Part shown: piece after piece, positions 44,481 through 56,500 of the stretch | Layout of the letters: each line of letters starts with the position of its first letter | Numbering within the stretch: position 1 is the first letter of the stretch | Translations under genes and position numbers: made by a program | The notes under the pieces: model-generated | The model's input: the letters and a program-made list of their open reading frames with translations, nothing else | What the model was told of the DNA's origin: nothing | Database searches by the model: none | Assembly (NCBI GenBank): GCA_023853785.1 | Contig: JAJIRX010000550.1 | Location: 1-64,000, forward strand | Source of the DNA: Psilocybe azurescens | Lineage: Eukaryota; Basidiomycota; Agaricomycetes; Agaricales; Agrocybaceae | Reading direction: 5' to 3' | Length of the DNA: 64,000 nt

Positions 44481-45959
44481 TTGTTGATATATTGCCTAAT
44501 CCACTCAACATATCTGGTAAAAGGTCCAAAGGCCAGAAAAACAAGGCTGGTCAGTCTGCAGATGGAGCAAAAGCAAGTTTTGGCAAGAAAAAGCAAGATA
44601 AGAATTCTCAACCTGTTGATGTGGGGCAAAGTATGTTATTTTTGGTTTTAATAATTATAATAAAATTCTAACTTGATATCTGTAAGGTTCTGAAGATGCA
44701 AGTACCACAATTCATGGTGCAGCAAAACTGATACACCCATTTTTCTGTGCATCTTGTGTATATTTCTGTCAGCAATGCTCTACAGCCAAACTAAATTTTA
44801 AATAATATAGTACAAAACCAAAAGTATATATTTTTACTGTCTGCTAATTTATAACTAGAGATTAATTGTTTTTAAACAGAGAAATAGCTCAAACAATTCA
44901 CACAGATCATGATACATGAAGAAAATAAATAAATAAACATGAGAGCTTACTGACACTCTGATAGATGATCCTATTTCTGATAACCCCAATCCCCTTCCAT
45001 TCTCTTTTCTATCAATTCCTCCACCTGATCTGAGTTCTAGTGCTGAGATAGATGATGATGATGATGACATCTCAAACTGTGGATCTGATGATCATAATGA
45101 TCCCTTTGCAAATGAGCTCAAAGACACTTCAGAGAAGGAAGATCCTCAAGTTAAAGATATCATTAGAATATAATTGGCTTCTGTTAAGGAGAAACTGGTT
45201 AAGAAAATCTCGAGTTGTGCAATGCCTGACTGCTATTTTTGTAAGACATTCTGGATCAATCCCTCTGATTATTTTTTGCTCTTCAAAAATCTCAGAAGTC
45301 TTCTGATGGGTTACATCCAGCTTCTTTGTACTATCCAAAGATATTTCTCTTTCTACCTGAGTTTATTGACAAGAGTCCCATCACTTGTCAGAATTCTGCT
45401 TGTTGCTATTTCAGTGACACCTCTCATCCTATAACTGTAAAGGGCTGGAACAACAATTCTATTGCTTATAGAGTAGTTGGTCTCAATAGAGTCTATTTTG
45501 TTCTCCCAAAACAAATTCAGTGTCAAAAAAATAACACTGACACATCTGGCTATGGAAAATCCTATAACTATTATGATCCAATCATTCTTGATCAACTTGA
45601 CCCTGTTTTGGTTGCTGAATTTCCAGCATTTCTTACACACCAAAGTGGAATTAATAAGACCTTAATGACTTTAATTCATGCAGATATAACACACCACATA
45701 AGTTCTAGTGCATTGTCCAAAATTCTCAGAGAAATTCATGTATGTCAACATGATCTTAGAGAGATTAATTATCTTTATGCTATTAAAAAGAAGATCAAAT
45801 TCAACCACAACCATGGCTATGAAGACCAAAGCTATCCACCATTTTCAGAATTTGATAATCAGTCAGGCCATGCAGGATTTTATCCATCTCAATGGTATAT
45901 CAACAATGTTTACATGGGCTATATGGAACATATTTGCCCAGCTTTAGACCAATGTCTTG

Positions 45960-47847
45960 GAGGGCTTTTGTGTCCCCACATATTCTGGCCGGAGTCCGCC
46001 AGAGTCCGCTCGCGGAATGAGAGCAAAAATATGGCACAAGGCCCTGCTATTTTATTTAATATCAATTCCGGCGGAATGGCAGACTCTGCAGTGGAATTGA
46101 ACGGAATCCGTTTACAAAACGGAATAGCCCGGAACCAAACCGAAAACGGAACCATAAACGGACTTAAAATTTAATGTTATCGCTCGGCAATTCTCGGCAA
46201 CTGTGAACAATGTCATGTGTGTGACTTTTGGTTGCCACGTCGGTCCATTGGTTACTCCAACCACCCCACCTCTTCCTCCAACCACCACCACCCCACTGCC
46301 GGCCGTCGTGCGTGCCCTCACCACCTCGCCGTTGTCGGTCGGAGCCAGGCACTCGCCAACCCGACCCGACATGCATCACGGCACCACCAACCGATGACGG
46401 GTCCGTGTACGATGACGACGACTCCGGACACATGTACACGGTACAACGACAATGACAACAGCTCCGTATACAACAACAACGACACCGGACCAAGAGGGAA
46501 TGAGGTGGAACAAGAGGGAGGGGATGCAAGCAGGTAACGATGTGATGTGAACGCAGCTGTGACACCAGGTAAGTCGCGAACCCCACCCACCGCCACCACT
46601 AACCCTCCCCCTCTTTCTCATATAGACCAATGGCGTACACGTACGTACCGCAACACACACAACGTGTACGGTACAACAACGGTATGTACAAAAGCGGACA
46701 CAGCACGTAGGGACAACAACAACGACACACAGGACACGTACCACGACACACAGGACGCGTACCGCGACACATACGACATACACGGCGGCCACGACGACGA
46801 CACACTACGACACCGAGTACACCACCAACGTCGGCACCCACAATGGCCATAAAGATGACAACAACGACATGTACAACATGCACGGCGGCCACAACAACGA
46901 CACATACGACACATAGGACGCGTACCACAGCATGCAGGACGCGTACCGCAATACGTCACGACACGCATGGCGGCCACGACAACAACACGTACAACACACA
47001 TGGCGGCCACGACAATGACACACATGACAGCAAGTGCGCCACCGACGTCACGGCACCCACGACGGCCGCCAAAGACAACGACGACGACATGTATGACACT
47101 GAGTACGATGGCTACGCATGACGGCCACGACAGACACAACGGCCGCAAGGACGATGACACGTACGGCGGATGTGTACCACGCCCACGATGATGGCATGTA
47201 TGACCGATACCACCACCTGTCTGCCACCCTTTTTTTAAATTTTTTTTTCACTTTTTTTCTTTTGTTCTCTCATTTTCTTTTACATCTATGTGTTTGTTTG
47301 TTCATTTAACCCAAGTATATACCCTCCCACCCATCTTTTTATTCTGTTATGTTTTTTATTTTTATTTTATTTTGTTACAATGGACTTTGCATGTAGATAA
47401 TAATGTAGTATATAGTTATTAATATATTATATTGCACTCATGAATTTACACTAAGATTGATAGATTGAAATATTCTAGTTGGAATCCAATGATACAGGGT
47501 AGATTATATAAGCAGTGTACAGTAGGTGTATGATATAAGGATTATATAAGTAGTGTATAGTATATGTATGATAGTAGTGGTAACTGTGTAAATCTATTTT
47601 TATATTCAGCCTAAAGGTGTGGGAAATTGTTTTTACTCAGCTTCAAGCTGTGGGAATTCCACTTTATTACTGTATTGGCTATAAATAACTCTATTCCCCT
47701 TCATTCCCCATCATTCCCCTCCATTCCCTCTCCAATTGCTTCATTCCCTCTTCAATCCCCTCTATTCCCTCTATTCCCTCTATTCCCTTCACTCCCTTTC
47801 TCAATCCCTTCAGTCCTAGGGAATATGTGGGGGAGTGAGAAGTACTG
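45960..47847 (-). mobile_element. Non-autonomous DNA transposon GF
   Basis: Left end GAGGGCTTTTGTGTCCCC, right end GGGGGAGTGAGAAGTACTG, with a perfect 8-bp duplication ATGTCTTG (45952-45959 and 47848-47855). The left array uses GGAATGGCAGACTC-type words and the right array ATTCCCTCTATTCCC. Interior: TCGGCAATTCTCGGCAA (46182), CACGTCGGTCCATTGG, core GTTGTCGGTCGGAGCCAGGC (46333), a minisatellite of CACGACGACAC-type trinucleotides (46385-47190), a pyrimidine tract (47228-47290) and an AT block (47395-47480). Both ends continue inward as CCCCACATATTC. Removal restores the host pseudogene. Confidence 0.9.
46385..47200. repeat. Degenerate trinucleotide-based minisatellite of GF
   Basis: An irregular array of CACGACGACAC, ACGTACCACGACAC and CATGGCGGCCACGAC words, less regular than in A1 or D1. 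Open in several frames on both strands. Located between the shared core and the pyrimidine tract as in the sister elements. Confidence 0.75.
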
Positions 47848-49799
47848 ATGTCTTGTATTGTTGACTGGTTATGTGATCAAATGGGATCATTCTTTCAAGT
47901 TGGTCAAATATATGATAAAACTCAATGGTATTGTAACATTTGCAGCCCTATTCACTCTTGTCAATGAGTTTGAACAAATTCAATACCAGGTATTTACTTC
48001 CACAAAGGGCCTTGCAGAACATATTTTGGGCTTTACAAACAATGTTGCAAGTGATGCTGGAACATTTTTGGAATGCATTCCTTTTTTCAATAAAAATATT
48101 AAGCCTGTCTCTATAGGAGAGTTCTCTGATCTTTCAAGGCTTGTCTTACCTGAAGATGTGTCTGTTGTTCTCTGCAATACAGAAGCAGAAATTTCAAATG
48201 TATGCCTTGCCATAATTGAAGAAATTAATTCAGACAAAGACAAGATTCACATTGGCTTTGATATGGAATAGGAATTTAGTACAGGAATATTCGGGTCAGG
48301 TTCACAGAAGACAGCATTGATTCAATTGGCATTTCTAAAATCTGTCTACTTACTCTGCATTTATTCTCTAAAAAATTGCCAGCTTCTTTTCAAACCCTTT
48401 TAACATCTCAGAAAATCATTAAAATTAGGAGAAATATTGGAGCAGATTCTTCCAAGCTTGCAAGGGACTTTCCAGAGATTATACTTCCTCCAAAGCACAA
48501 AAAATCTTATCAGAGAGTGATAAACTAAGCTGCTTAGCCTTCAAGAAGAATGTTGTACTAAATGGAAGGGCTTCTTTGGCTGCAATTGTGGCTGCAACAC
48601 TTCAGCAATACCCTTCTAAGAAGTCTCAGTCATCTGAGTGGGCAAAAACAGTACTTGATAATGACCAAAAACAGTATGCTGCACTTGATGCTCTTGTTGC
48701 TTTAATGATATGGGAAATCCTTGAAACTCTTGAAGAAGTTGGAGAACCACTTTCAGCAACAACCAAGATTGGGCAACTTGTTAGTTTGTATGTACAAAAG
48801 CATAAAGTTGCACAAGGAATTATTATTGAGCAGCCTCTGTCTTTTATCATCCAAAACCCTCTGACCAATAAAAAATCTATATCTCTGAGTGTTTCAACAA
48901 CTAAAACAAGAGCACTTATACAAATTGATACAATTCTGGCCCCAAATTGTGTAATCTCTCACTACTGCCAATCTTTGAAAAAGATTCAAAATGGTGAAAG
49001 CTCATTTAAAGCAGTTGTCAGCTTGTCTTCCCTTTGGACAAGAAGTGACAAAGGACTGGCAACAGTCCCAGAGCTATTAGAGCCTAGAAATATTGGAATA
49101 ATTCAACAACTGAAAACATTGAAAATAGAGATGAATCTGATAATGAAGATGAAGATCCTGTTTCTGATATTAATGTTGAAAGAGACCTTGATTCAACTGA
49201 GAGAAGTTCAGGATTTACACAGGAGCCTAATGGTATTCTTTCTTCTTGCATATTTGCAGAAATTTTCCATGAAATTGATAAAGTTGGCCAGACAATTTCC
49301 TAAAAGCATTCATTGTGTAGAAAATTTGCAGCTGCTTTCAGTCATACTTTATTTGTTCCAGATGGGGATGACAAAAGACTAGTGTCTGAAATCTTGGAAA
49401 AAAGAACACCAGTTTCAACAAAGTGCAGTCCAAATCACCTGCTTGGCTGTGGAAATGAGTTAGGCAGTATATACCTGAAAAGGGCATACTAAGCTTATCT
49501 TAACTGAAAATTTTAATACTTAGGGGCATATAAAATGCACAGTGACTAAACAAGAATTATTTAGTGCTGAAACCTGGAAAAAAACTCAGGGTGTTCTGCA
49601 TGATGTAAAAAGGGCTGGTTATCAGATCCAGGATCAATCCCTGTTTATACAAAAAAGAGTAGACAAAAATGGGTTGCCACTTTATCATTGCATATATGGC
49701 ACAAATTCAGTTGAAGGAGCTGTTCATAGTCCTATTAGAAAAAATTTTGCTTTTTTAAATGCATCACCAGAGCTTGCAAATGCTCTTATTGCAGATTTC

Positions 49800-51100
49800 A
49801 AGGTCTTTCCTTTCCCCCACACAATCCATATAGACTCCAGTGGACTCCACTGAACTCTCTGTCCAGCCAAACTGGCTGACAGATTGTCTAGTCCACTGGA
49901 CTGGAACTGGACCGCAGTCCACTGGAGTCCACTGGACTTGCACTGGACTCCTGCCAAATTTTCAGTCCAGTCTCAGTCCAGTGAATTATGAGTCCACTGG
50001 AGTCCAGTGGAATGGGGCTTAAATATTCACTGAACAACAACAAATAATATATTTATTAGCACAGTCCAGTGGAGTCCAGTGGAGTCCACTGGATGCAATA
50101 ATTAACACAATATCTGAAGTATGATCATTAGTTATTAATATTAATTGCAAAAATAAAAGAGTAAAATTAATAGAAATAAACTCTATGAAATAACAATTAA
50201 ATGAAACACTAGTTAAATTTACATGGGAGCAAAACCTCCCTATGGATACATTTTGTATTTTGTTCAGTCCACGGGTGAAATTTCACAGGCACATGTGATG
50301 TGCACGTGTGCCAGGCATCGGCCAATCAGCACAACAACAGTCCATCAGACCCCACCCTTTCTTCCAACTACCACCACCACCTCATCGGTCAGAGCCAGAC
50401 AACAGCCAACCTGATGCGACAGAGGATGATGATGACCGCGACGGCCACGCCAACAACAACAACAATGACAGCAACAATGAGGACCCAGATGAGGATGACC
50501 GCGAATGTGAACGCAATGACAAGGACCCAGACGAGGACGTAGGCAAGGACCCAGACGTAGGCAAGGACAAGGACAGTGGCAGCAACAGCGATGAGGACAA
50601 CGGCAATGGGTATGGATGGGTACGAGGACAGCAAGGATGGACGACGGCAACGAGGACAGGGACCGGGACCGGGACAACGGCTGCAATAGCAACAAGGACA
50701 GCGACAGCGGCTGTGATGGGGATGGGTACAACGGGGATGAGGACGAGGACGAGGATGGGGACGGGTACAACAGGGACAAGGATGAGGACGGGGATGGGTA
50801 CAACAGAGACAAGGACAAGGACAAGGATGAGGACAAGGACAAGGATGAGCATGAGCATGAGCATGAGCATGAGCATGAGCATGAGCATGAGCATGAGCAT
50901 GAGCATGAGGACAAGGACATGGACAAGGACAGGTACAACGGAGATGAGAACAAGGACGGGGATTGGGACAACGGCTGTGACAACAATGAGGACACGGACG
51001 GCGGCTGCAACAGCGACGAGGACAGACACAGATGACGGGGACGAGGACAGGAACAGGAACAGGAACAGGAACAGGAACAGGAACAGAAACAGGGACAGGA

Positions 51101-51137
<37 letters not shown>

Positions 51138-51977
51138 TGGGGATGGGGACAACAGCTGCAACAACGACGAGGACGGGGACGGCAGCTGCAACAACGACAA
51201 GGACAGGTGCGGCAGCTGCAACAACGACAAGGACAGGTACGGCAGCTGCAACAACGACAAGGATGGGTACGGTGGCTGCAGCAGCAACAGCAACAGGTAC
51301 AGACATGTACAACAACAGCGGCTTCGGCGTGGATGACAGTGACAGGTACGAGGACAACACAGACAACACGTACAAAGGTGACGGCGAGAATGGAGACGAT
51401 GGCTGCAACAGCGATGAGGGTGACGGCGATGGGTATGAGGATGGCGAGGACAGCGGCTGCGACGAGGACAAGCACAGCGGCTGCGAGGCTGCGACAGCAA
51501 CGAGGACGAGAACAACGGCGATGGGTATGAGGACAGCGGCTGCAACAGCGACGACAAGGGCGAAGACAACGCGGACGGTGGCTGCAAAAACGACGATGAA
51601 GAGCGCGACACGTACCGACGACCTGACGGATGACGTGTCACGATGGTAAAGTACTGCTCCCGCCCCTCTTTTTTATTTTTATTTTTATTCGCTTTTTTAT
51701 TCGCTTTTTCTTCCTTTTGTCTTGGCCCTCGTATGTAGATAGTAATGTATTAAATAGTTATTAATATACTGTATTCCACTAATCTAAATTTATGTTAAGA
51801 TTTAATTTATTTACTGTATCAAGTCCACTGGAATCCACTGGATTCCAGTGGACTCCAGTGGACTGCAGTTATCTTAGTCCATATTCACTGTATAGTATAA
51901 GATCTACTAAAGTGCAGTGGAATCCACTGGAGTCCACTGGAGTCCATATGGACTGTGTGGGGGATGGTAAAGTACTG
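49800..51977 (-). mobile_element. Non-autonomous DNA transposon A2
   Basis: Left end AAGGTCTTTCC, right end GGATGGTAAAGTACTG, with a perfect 8-bp duplication CAGATTTC (49792-49799 and 51978-51985). It is the inverted copy of A1: the same TGGACTCCAG subterminal arrays, the block around CACATGTGATGTGCACGTG, the core near 50380-50415 (CTCATCGGTCAGAGCCAGAC), a minisatellite and an AT block. The minisatellite sequence differs completely from that of A1, although the flanking modules are alike. Confidence 0.93.
50420..51610. repeat. Hexamer-based minisatellite of A2
   Basis: Mixed hexamer arrays: (GAGCAT)n at 50846-50910, (AGGAAC/AGGGAC)n at 51040-51135, and a 30-bp unit containing GGCAGCTGCAACAACGACAA at 51180-51290. 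A 3n period is kept throughout, so long stop-free frames arise on both strands. Confidence 0.9.
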
Positions 51978-53159
51978 CAGATTTCCAACACAGACACAAC
52001 ACAGATGCTGGTTCATTTCATAAAGAAGGTGTTAAATATGCAGGTCACTATGATCCTTGGCTGGATCATAAAATATCAAAATTGTGAGCTGATATTGCAT
52101 GGACCTCCTCTCCAATAAATTTACCTTCCCAACTTCTACAAGATACAGATCCTCTGGATTTTACACCTACACAAGAAAAGTTTGGAATAACAGCCATTCC
52201 AGCCTTGACACAAATTGCAAATGAATTCTTTGCACACCCAAATATAGATGCACCAATTACCTTTGCTTCAAAAAACTCTGGTTATCAAAGCTGACTGATA
52301 AATGGAAAGATAACTATTCCTTCTTGGCATTTTCTCAGCAAACAAAATATGCTGTCACTCCACTGCATACTGAGTATGAGTTTGATTTGTTTCATAAAGC
52401 TGTATCTTCTAGAGGTCAATGGTTATCTCTACAGGGACAGCCAAACTTTGATGCAATGGCTCATTGGTGGTCTGGAAATGCAAATAGAAAAACAATTTTT
52501 ACATGCTCCAAGAACAATTAGCTGCATATTACAAGATTTGGAGTGAGAACTGTCAAAAGAAGAAAACAGTTTTAGCAAGTCAGCTACCAAGAAAACCACA
52601 TGAGAAATGAGTGCGGTCAGATAATCATGTTTCATAAGTCCTTCCTGCAGTAAAAAGACACCAGCCAGGAGTCATAACTTCTCATACTATGCAGGTTGAA
52701 AGTATCTCAATTTCTACAGGAACATTTGTCACTCAAGATGTGCCAATGCCAATACAAAGTGCAGAGGCATCTTCATTATCAATATTTATTGTCCAAGATA
52801 CAGTAACACTGGGTATAGATACATACACCTTCATCTGAATTGATATCCCAGGATGTGACAATGCAGGAGCCAGAGGTATCAATATCTGGACTATATGCCA
52901 TGCCAGGACCATCAGTCAATATAAATATGAGTCAATATTTTACTCTTGGTTCACTGTATGCAATTTTGGGCGATGAGAAAAACACAGATGCATGGTGTGT
53001 GTTGCTGCTGGCCTTGAAGAAACAAACTGTAAAAGAAAATAAACTGCAAATGTTGTGAATTTATAGCCAAAGCTTGGGGTATGTTTACTGATTTAATTAA
53101 TATGTTGTTGCCTGACAAAAATGATAGATATAAATGCAGACTGTGTAATAGATGTAAAT

Positions 53160-53573
53160 CTTCCTCTCTAAAAAAAAAAAAACAAGACTGTACAATTAGT
53201 TGTTAATAAAATGAGAATTTTATAATGTTTGCAATGATCAGAAATTGAACTTGTGATATTCCTAATTGAGAAGACAAAAAGCACATATAAACAATTTATA
53301 ATTCTACATATCTAGTACTTCATTACTTTATAGTTTTGAAAAAACATTCAAATCTGGACTGTTCCGGACATGACACCAGAGCCTAAATCACTACTGTCTG
53401 TGAAATGGTGCAGCTAAACAGCTCTGAGCTCACAACATTAAAAAAATGATTTACAAAAACTACTAAAAATACCTACAAGATATAAAGGCATAATGCAGAG
53501 CTAAAAGTGTGCACTGGATCCACAACAAGTAACAAATACAAATACATATTAATTATCTTTAAACTGTGGTGTA
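53160..53573. other. Intergenic sequence, no gene seen
   Basis: AT-rich sequence between the DUF6729 pseudogene and the 3' end of the NLR-like gene. A minus-strand AAGTTCAATTTC near 53255 resembles a Pol III box B, but no convincing box A was found. Confidence 0.4.
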
Positions 53574-56500
53574 TTAAGCAGTATAACATTTTTGCCATGA
53601 GAATCCCAAGAGACTATTTTCAAAAAGTACCTTGGTAGAAGAATATCGAGATATAACTAGATTACTATTTGGATAATAAAGGCTAGAATGCATAGTAGGT
53701 GGAATCCACATAAGTCTATTAGAGGTGGAAATGATCCAGCCTTCAGTATCAATTGACCACAAATTTTGAGGTGATATAGTATTCCACACTCGAATTGAAT
53801 TATCATTAGAGCCAGACACAATGTAGTTGCCATCAGATGAAAATGCAACTGAATTGACGCAGGCTGTGTGGCCTTGCAACTTGTGTAGCTGTTCACCTGA
53901 CTTTGCATCCCACACACACACTGATTCATCATGAGAGCCAGATACAATGTAGTTGCCATCAGGTGAAAATGCAACTGAGTTGACCCAGTATGTGTGGCCT
54001 TGAAACTTGTGTAGCTGTTCACCTGACTTTGCATCCCACACACACACTATATAGTCATGAGACCCAGATACAATATAATTGCCATCAGATGAAAATGCAA
54101 CTGAACTGACAGAGTCTGTATGGCCTTGCAACTTGTGTAGCTGTTCACTTGACTTTGCATCCCACACACACACTGATTTATCATAAGAGCCAGACACAAT
54201 GTATTTGCCATCAGGTGAAAATGCAACTGAGTTGACCCAGGATGTGTGGCCTTGCAACTTGTGTAGCTGTTCACCTGACTTTACATCCCATACACACACT
54301 GACTTATTATAACAGCCAGACACAATGTAGTTGCCATCAGATGAAAATGCAACTGAGTTGATCCATGATGTGTCACCTTGAAACTTGTGTAGCTGTTCAC
54401 CTGACTTTGCATCCCACACACACACTGATTTATCATGAGAGCCAGACACAATGTAGTTGCAATTGGATGAAAATGCAACTGAACTGACAGAGTCTGTGTG
54501 GCCTTGCAACTTGTGTAGCTGTTCACCTGACTTTGCATTCCACACACACACTGACTTGTCATGAGAGCCAGACACAATGTAGTTGCCATCAGATGAAAAT
54601 GCAACTGAGTTGACCCAGGATATGTGGCCTTGCAACTTGTATGACTGTTCATCTGACTTTGCATCTGACTTTGCATCCCATACACACAATGATTTATCAT
54701 CAGAGCCAGACACAATGTAATTGCCATCAGGTGAAAATGCAACTGAATTGACACAGTCTGTGTGGCCTTGAAATTTGTGTAGCTGTTTACATGACTTTGC
54801 ATTCCACACACACACTGATTCATCATGAGAGCCAGATACAATGTAGTTGCCATCAGGTGAAAATGCAACTGAGTTGATCCAGGATGTGTGGCCTTGAAAC
54901 TTGTGTAGCTGTTCACCTGACTTTGCATCCCACACACACACTAAATAGTCATGAGACCCAGATACAATATAATTGCCATCAGATGAAAATGCAACTGAAT
55001 TGACAGAGTCTGTGTGGCCTTGCAACTTGTGTAGCTGTTCACCTGACTTTGCATCCCACACACACACTGACTTGTCATGAGAGCCAGACACAATGTAGTT
55101 GTCATCTGGTGAAAATGCAACTGATTTGACACAGTCTGTGTGGACTTGCAACTTGTGTAGCTGTTCACCTGACTTTACATCCCCCACACACATTGATTTA
55201 TCACCAGAGCCAGATACAATATAGTTGCTATCAGGTGAAAATGAAACTAATTGGACACAGTCTGTGTGCATTTGCAACTTGTGTAGCTGTTCACCTGACT
55301 TTGCATTCCACACACACACTAAATAGTCATGAGACCCAGATACAATGTAATTGCCATCAGATGAAAATGCAACTGATTTGACACAGTCTGTGTGGCTTTG
55401 CAACTTGTGTAGCTGTTCACCTGACTTTGCATTCCACACACACACTGATTTATCATCAGAGCCAGACACAATGTAGTTTCCATCTGGTGAAAATGCAACT
55501 GATTGGACCCAGCCTGTGTGGCCTTGAAACTTTGTAGCTGTTCACCTGACTTTACATTCCACACACACACTAAATTGTCAGCAGAGCCAGACACAATGTA
55601 GTTGCCATCAGGTGAAAATGCAACTGAATTGACTGTTCCATATATGCTTTTACCTGACTTTGCATCTGTTATTTGTATAGTTAACAGTGGACTTGTAAAC
55701 TGGCCCATAGGATATGAAACTAATGGTATCAACATGAACTGTGATTTCCAATATTTCCAGACAGAAGAATTTTTATTCCAAGTTGCCAATACTGAAACAT
55801 ATAAATGTGGTGTTGATTTTGCTGCTTGACTACCTGCAAAAATATTGCAAACTGTATAGCATTTTTCAAATATGCTATTAAATTTGGGTATTGATTTTTC
55901 TAAAACTGATTTTAAAACAATTTTCTGACTTGCAATATATTTCTCACCTTTTCCAACCACTTTTGTGTTTTTTTAACAAAGATAAACACTTAAATCTGGC
56001 ACCAATCAGGTTCATGGCCTCAATCCAGAATAATAGTTTGCTGTACATAAAATTCTCTAAGCAGGTTACTAAGTCATGTATCTCCTTGGCTGTGTCTTTG
56101 ACTTGTATAAGATGTCTAGCCCAATACTGTGATGCATACTGTAACTTTAGTGAAATATTATTTTCCACACGAGTATAGAGGTCAGCTACCTCTGAATCAA
56201 ACAAGTAAGATGATTCCAGTTTGCATATGTTGAAACACAAAACTTCCATAATAGAAAAGCATTTATGAGCCAAGAATGTGTGGTGTGTAGATGGGTTACA
56301 ATACACATTTATACTGATCTCTTTACTTGGTTGGCTATTTGGCTTATTGTAACTCTTGAGCTTTGCTCGGTTCTGATCAAAGATGAAGTCACGAAAGGAT
56401 GTGTGGTACCAATAGATATGGTTATCTTTAGAAACATACAGAACGGCATGTAAACCATCAATCACTTTCTGCACTGTATCATCCTGTGCACCACTGAGTG

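Larger units (their letters stand above)
44480..53150 (+). pseudogene. DUF6729 plus 3'-5' exonuclease gene, split by GF and A2
   Basis: A Lys-rich N-terminus (KRSKGQKNKAGQSADG) is followed by an intron (donor GTATGTTA near 44632) and an acidic stretch. The DUF6729-like domain follows (45230-45950: YPKIFLFLPEFIDKSP, YRVVGLNRVYFVLPKQ, FPAFLTHQSGINKT). GF interrupts after DQCLG. Past GF: DHSFKLVKYMIKLNG, then a DEDD-type exonuclease domain (GFDMEWEF near 48260; KLGEILEQ-type region; QKQYAALDALVALMIWEIL, 48668-48727). A2 interrupts after LIADF, and the gene continues with YDPWLDHKIS-like and FDLFHKAVSSRGQWLSL. Cys residues near 52990-53060 may be a zinc cluster. Stops and frame changes are frequent. 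Mushroom genomes carry many such genes of unknown role. Confidence 0.68.

Noticed and set aside
50308..51641. Overlapping 340-420 codon ORFs in the A2 array
   Set aside because: Hexamer arrays (GAGCAT, AGGGAC) keep both strands open. No conserved protein feature.
53220..53300. Another tRNA-like unit
   Set aside because: Only a box B-like AAGTTCAATTTC is visible; there is no box A at the right spacing and no transposon ends around it.
54047..54274. Short alternative-frame peptides (e.g. NSYTSCKATQTLS) in the WD40 region
   Set aside because: They are out-of-frame readings of the 126-bp WD40 repeat and recur with the same period.
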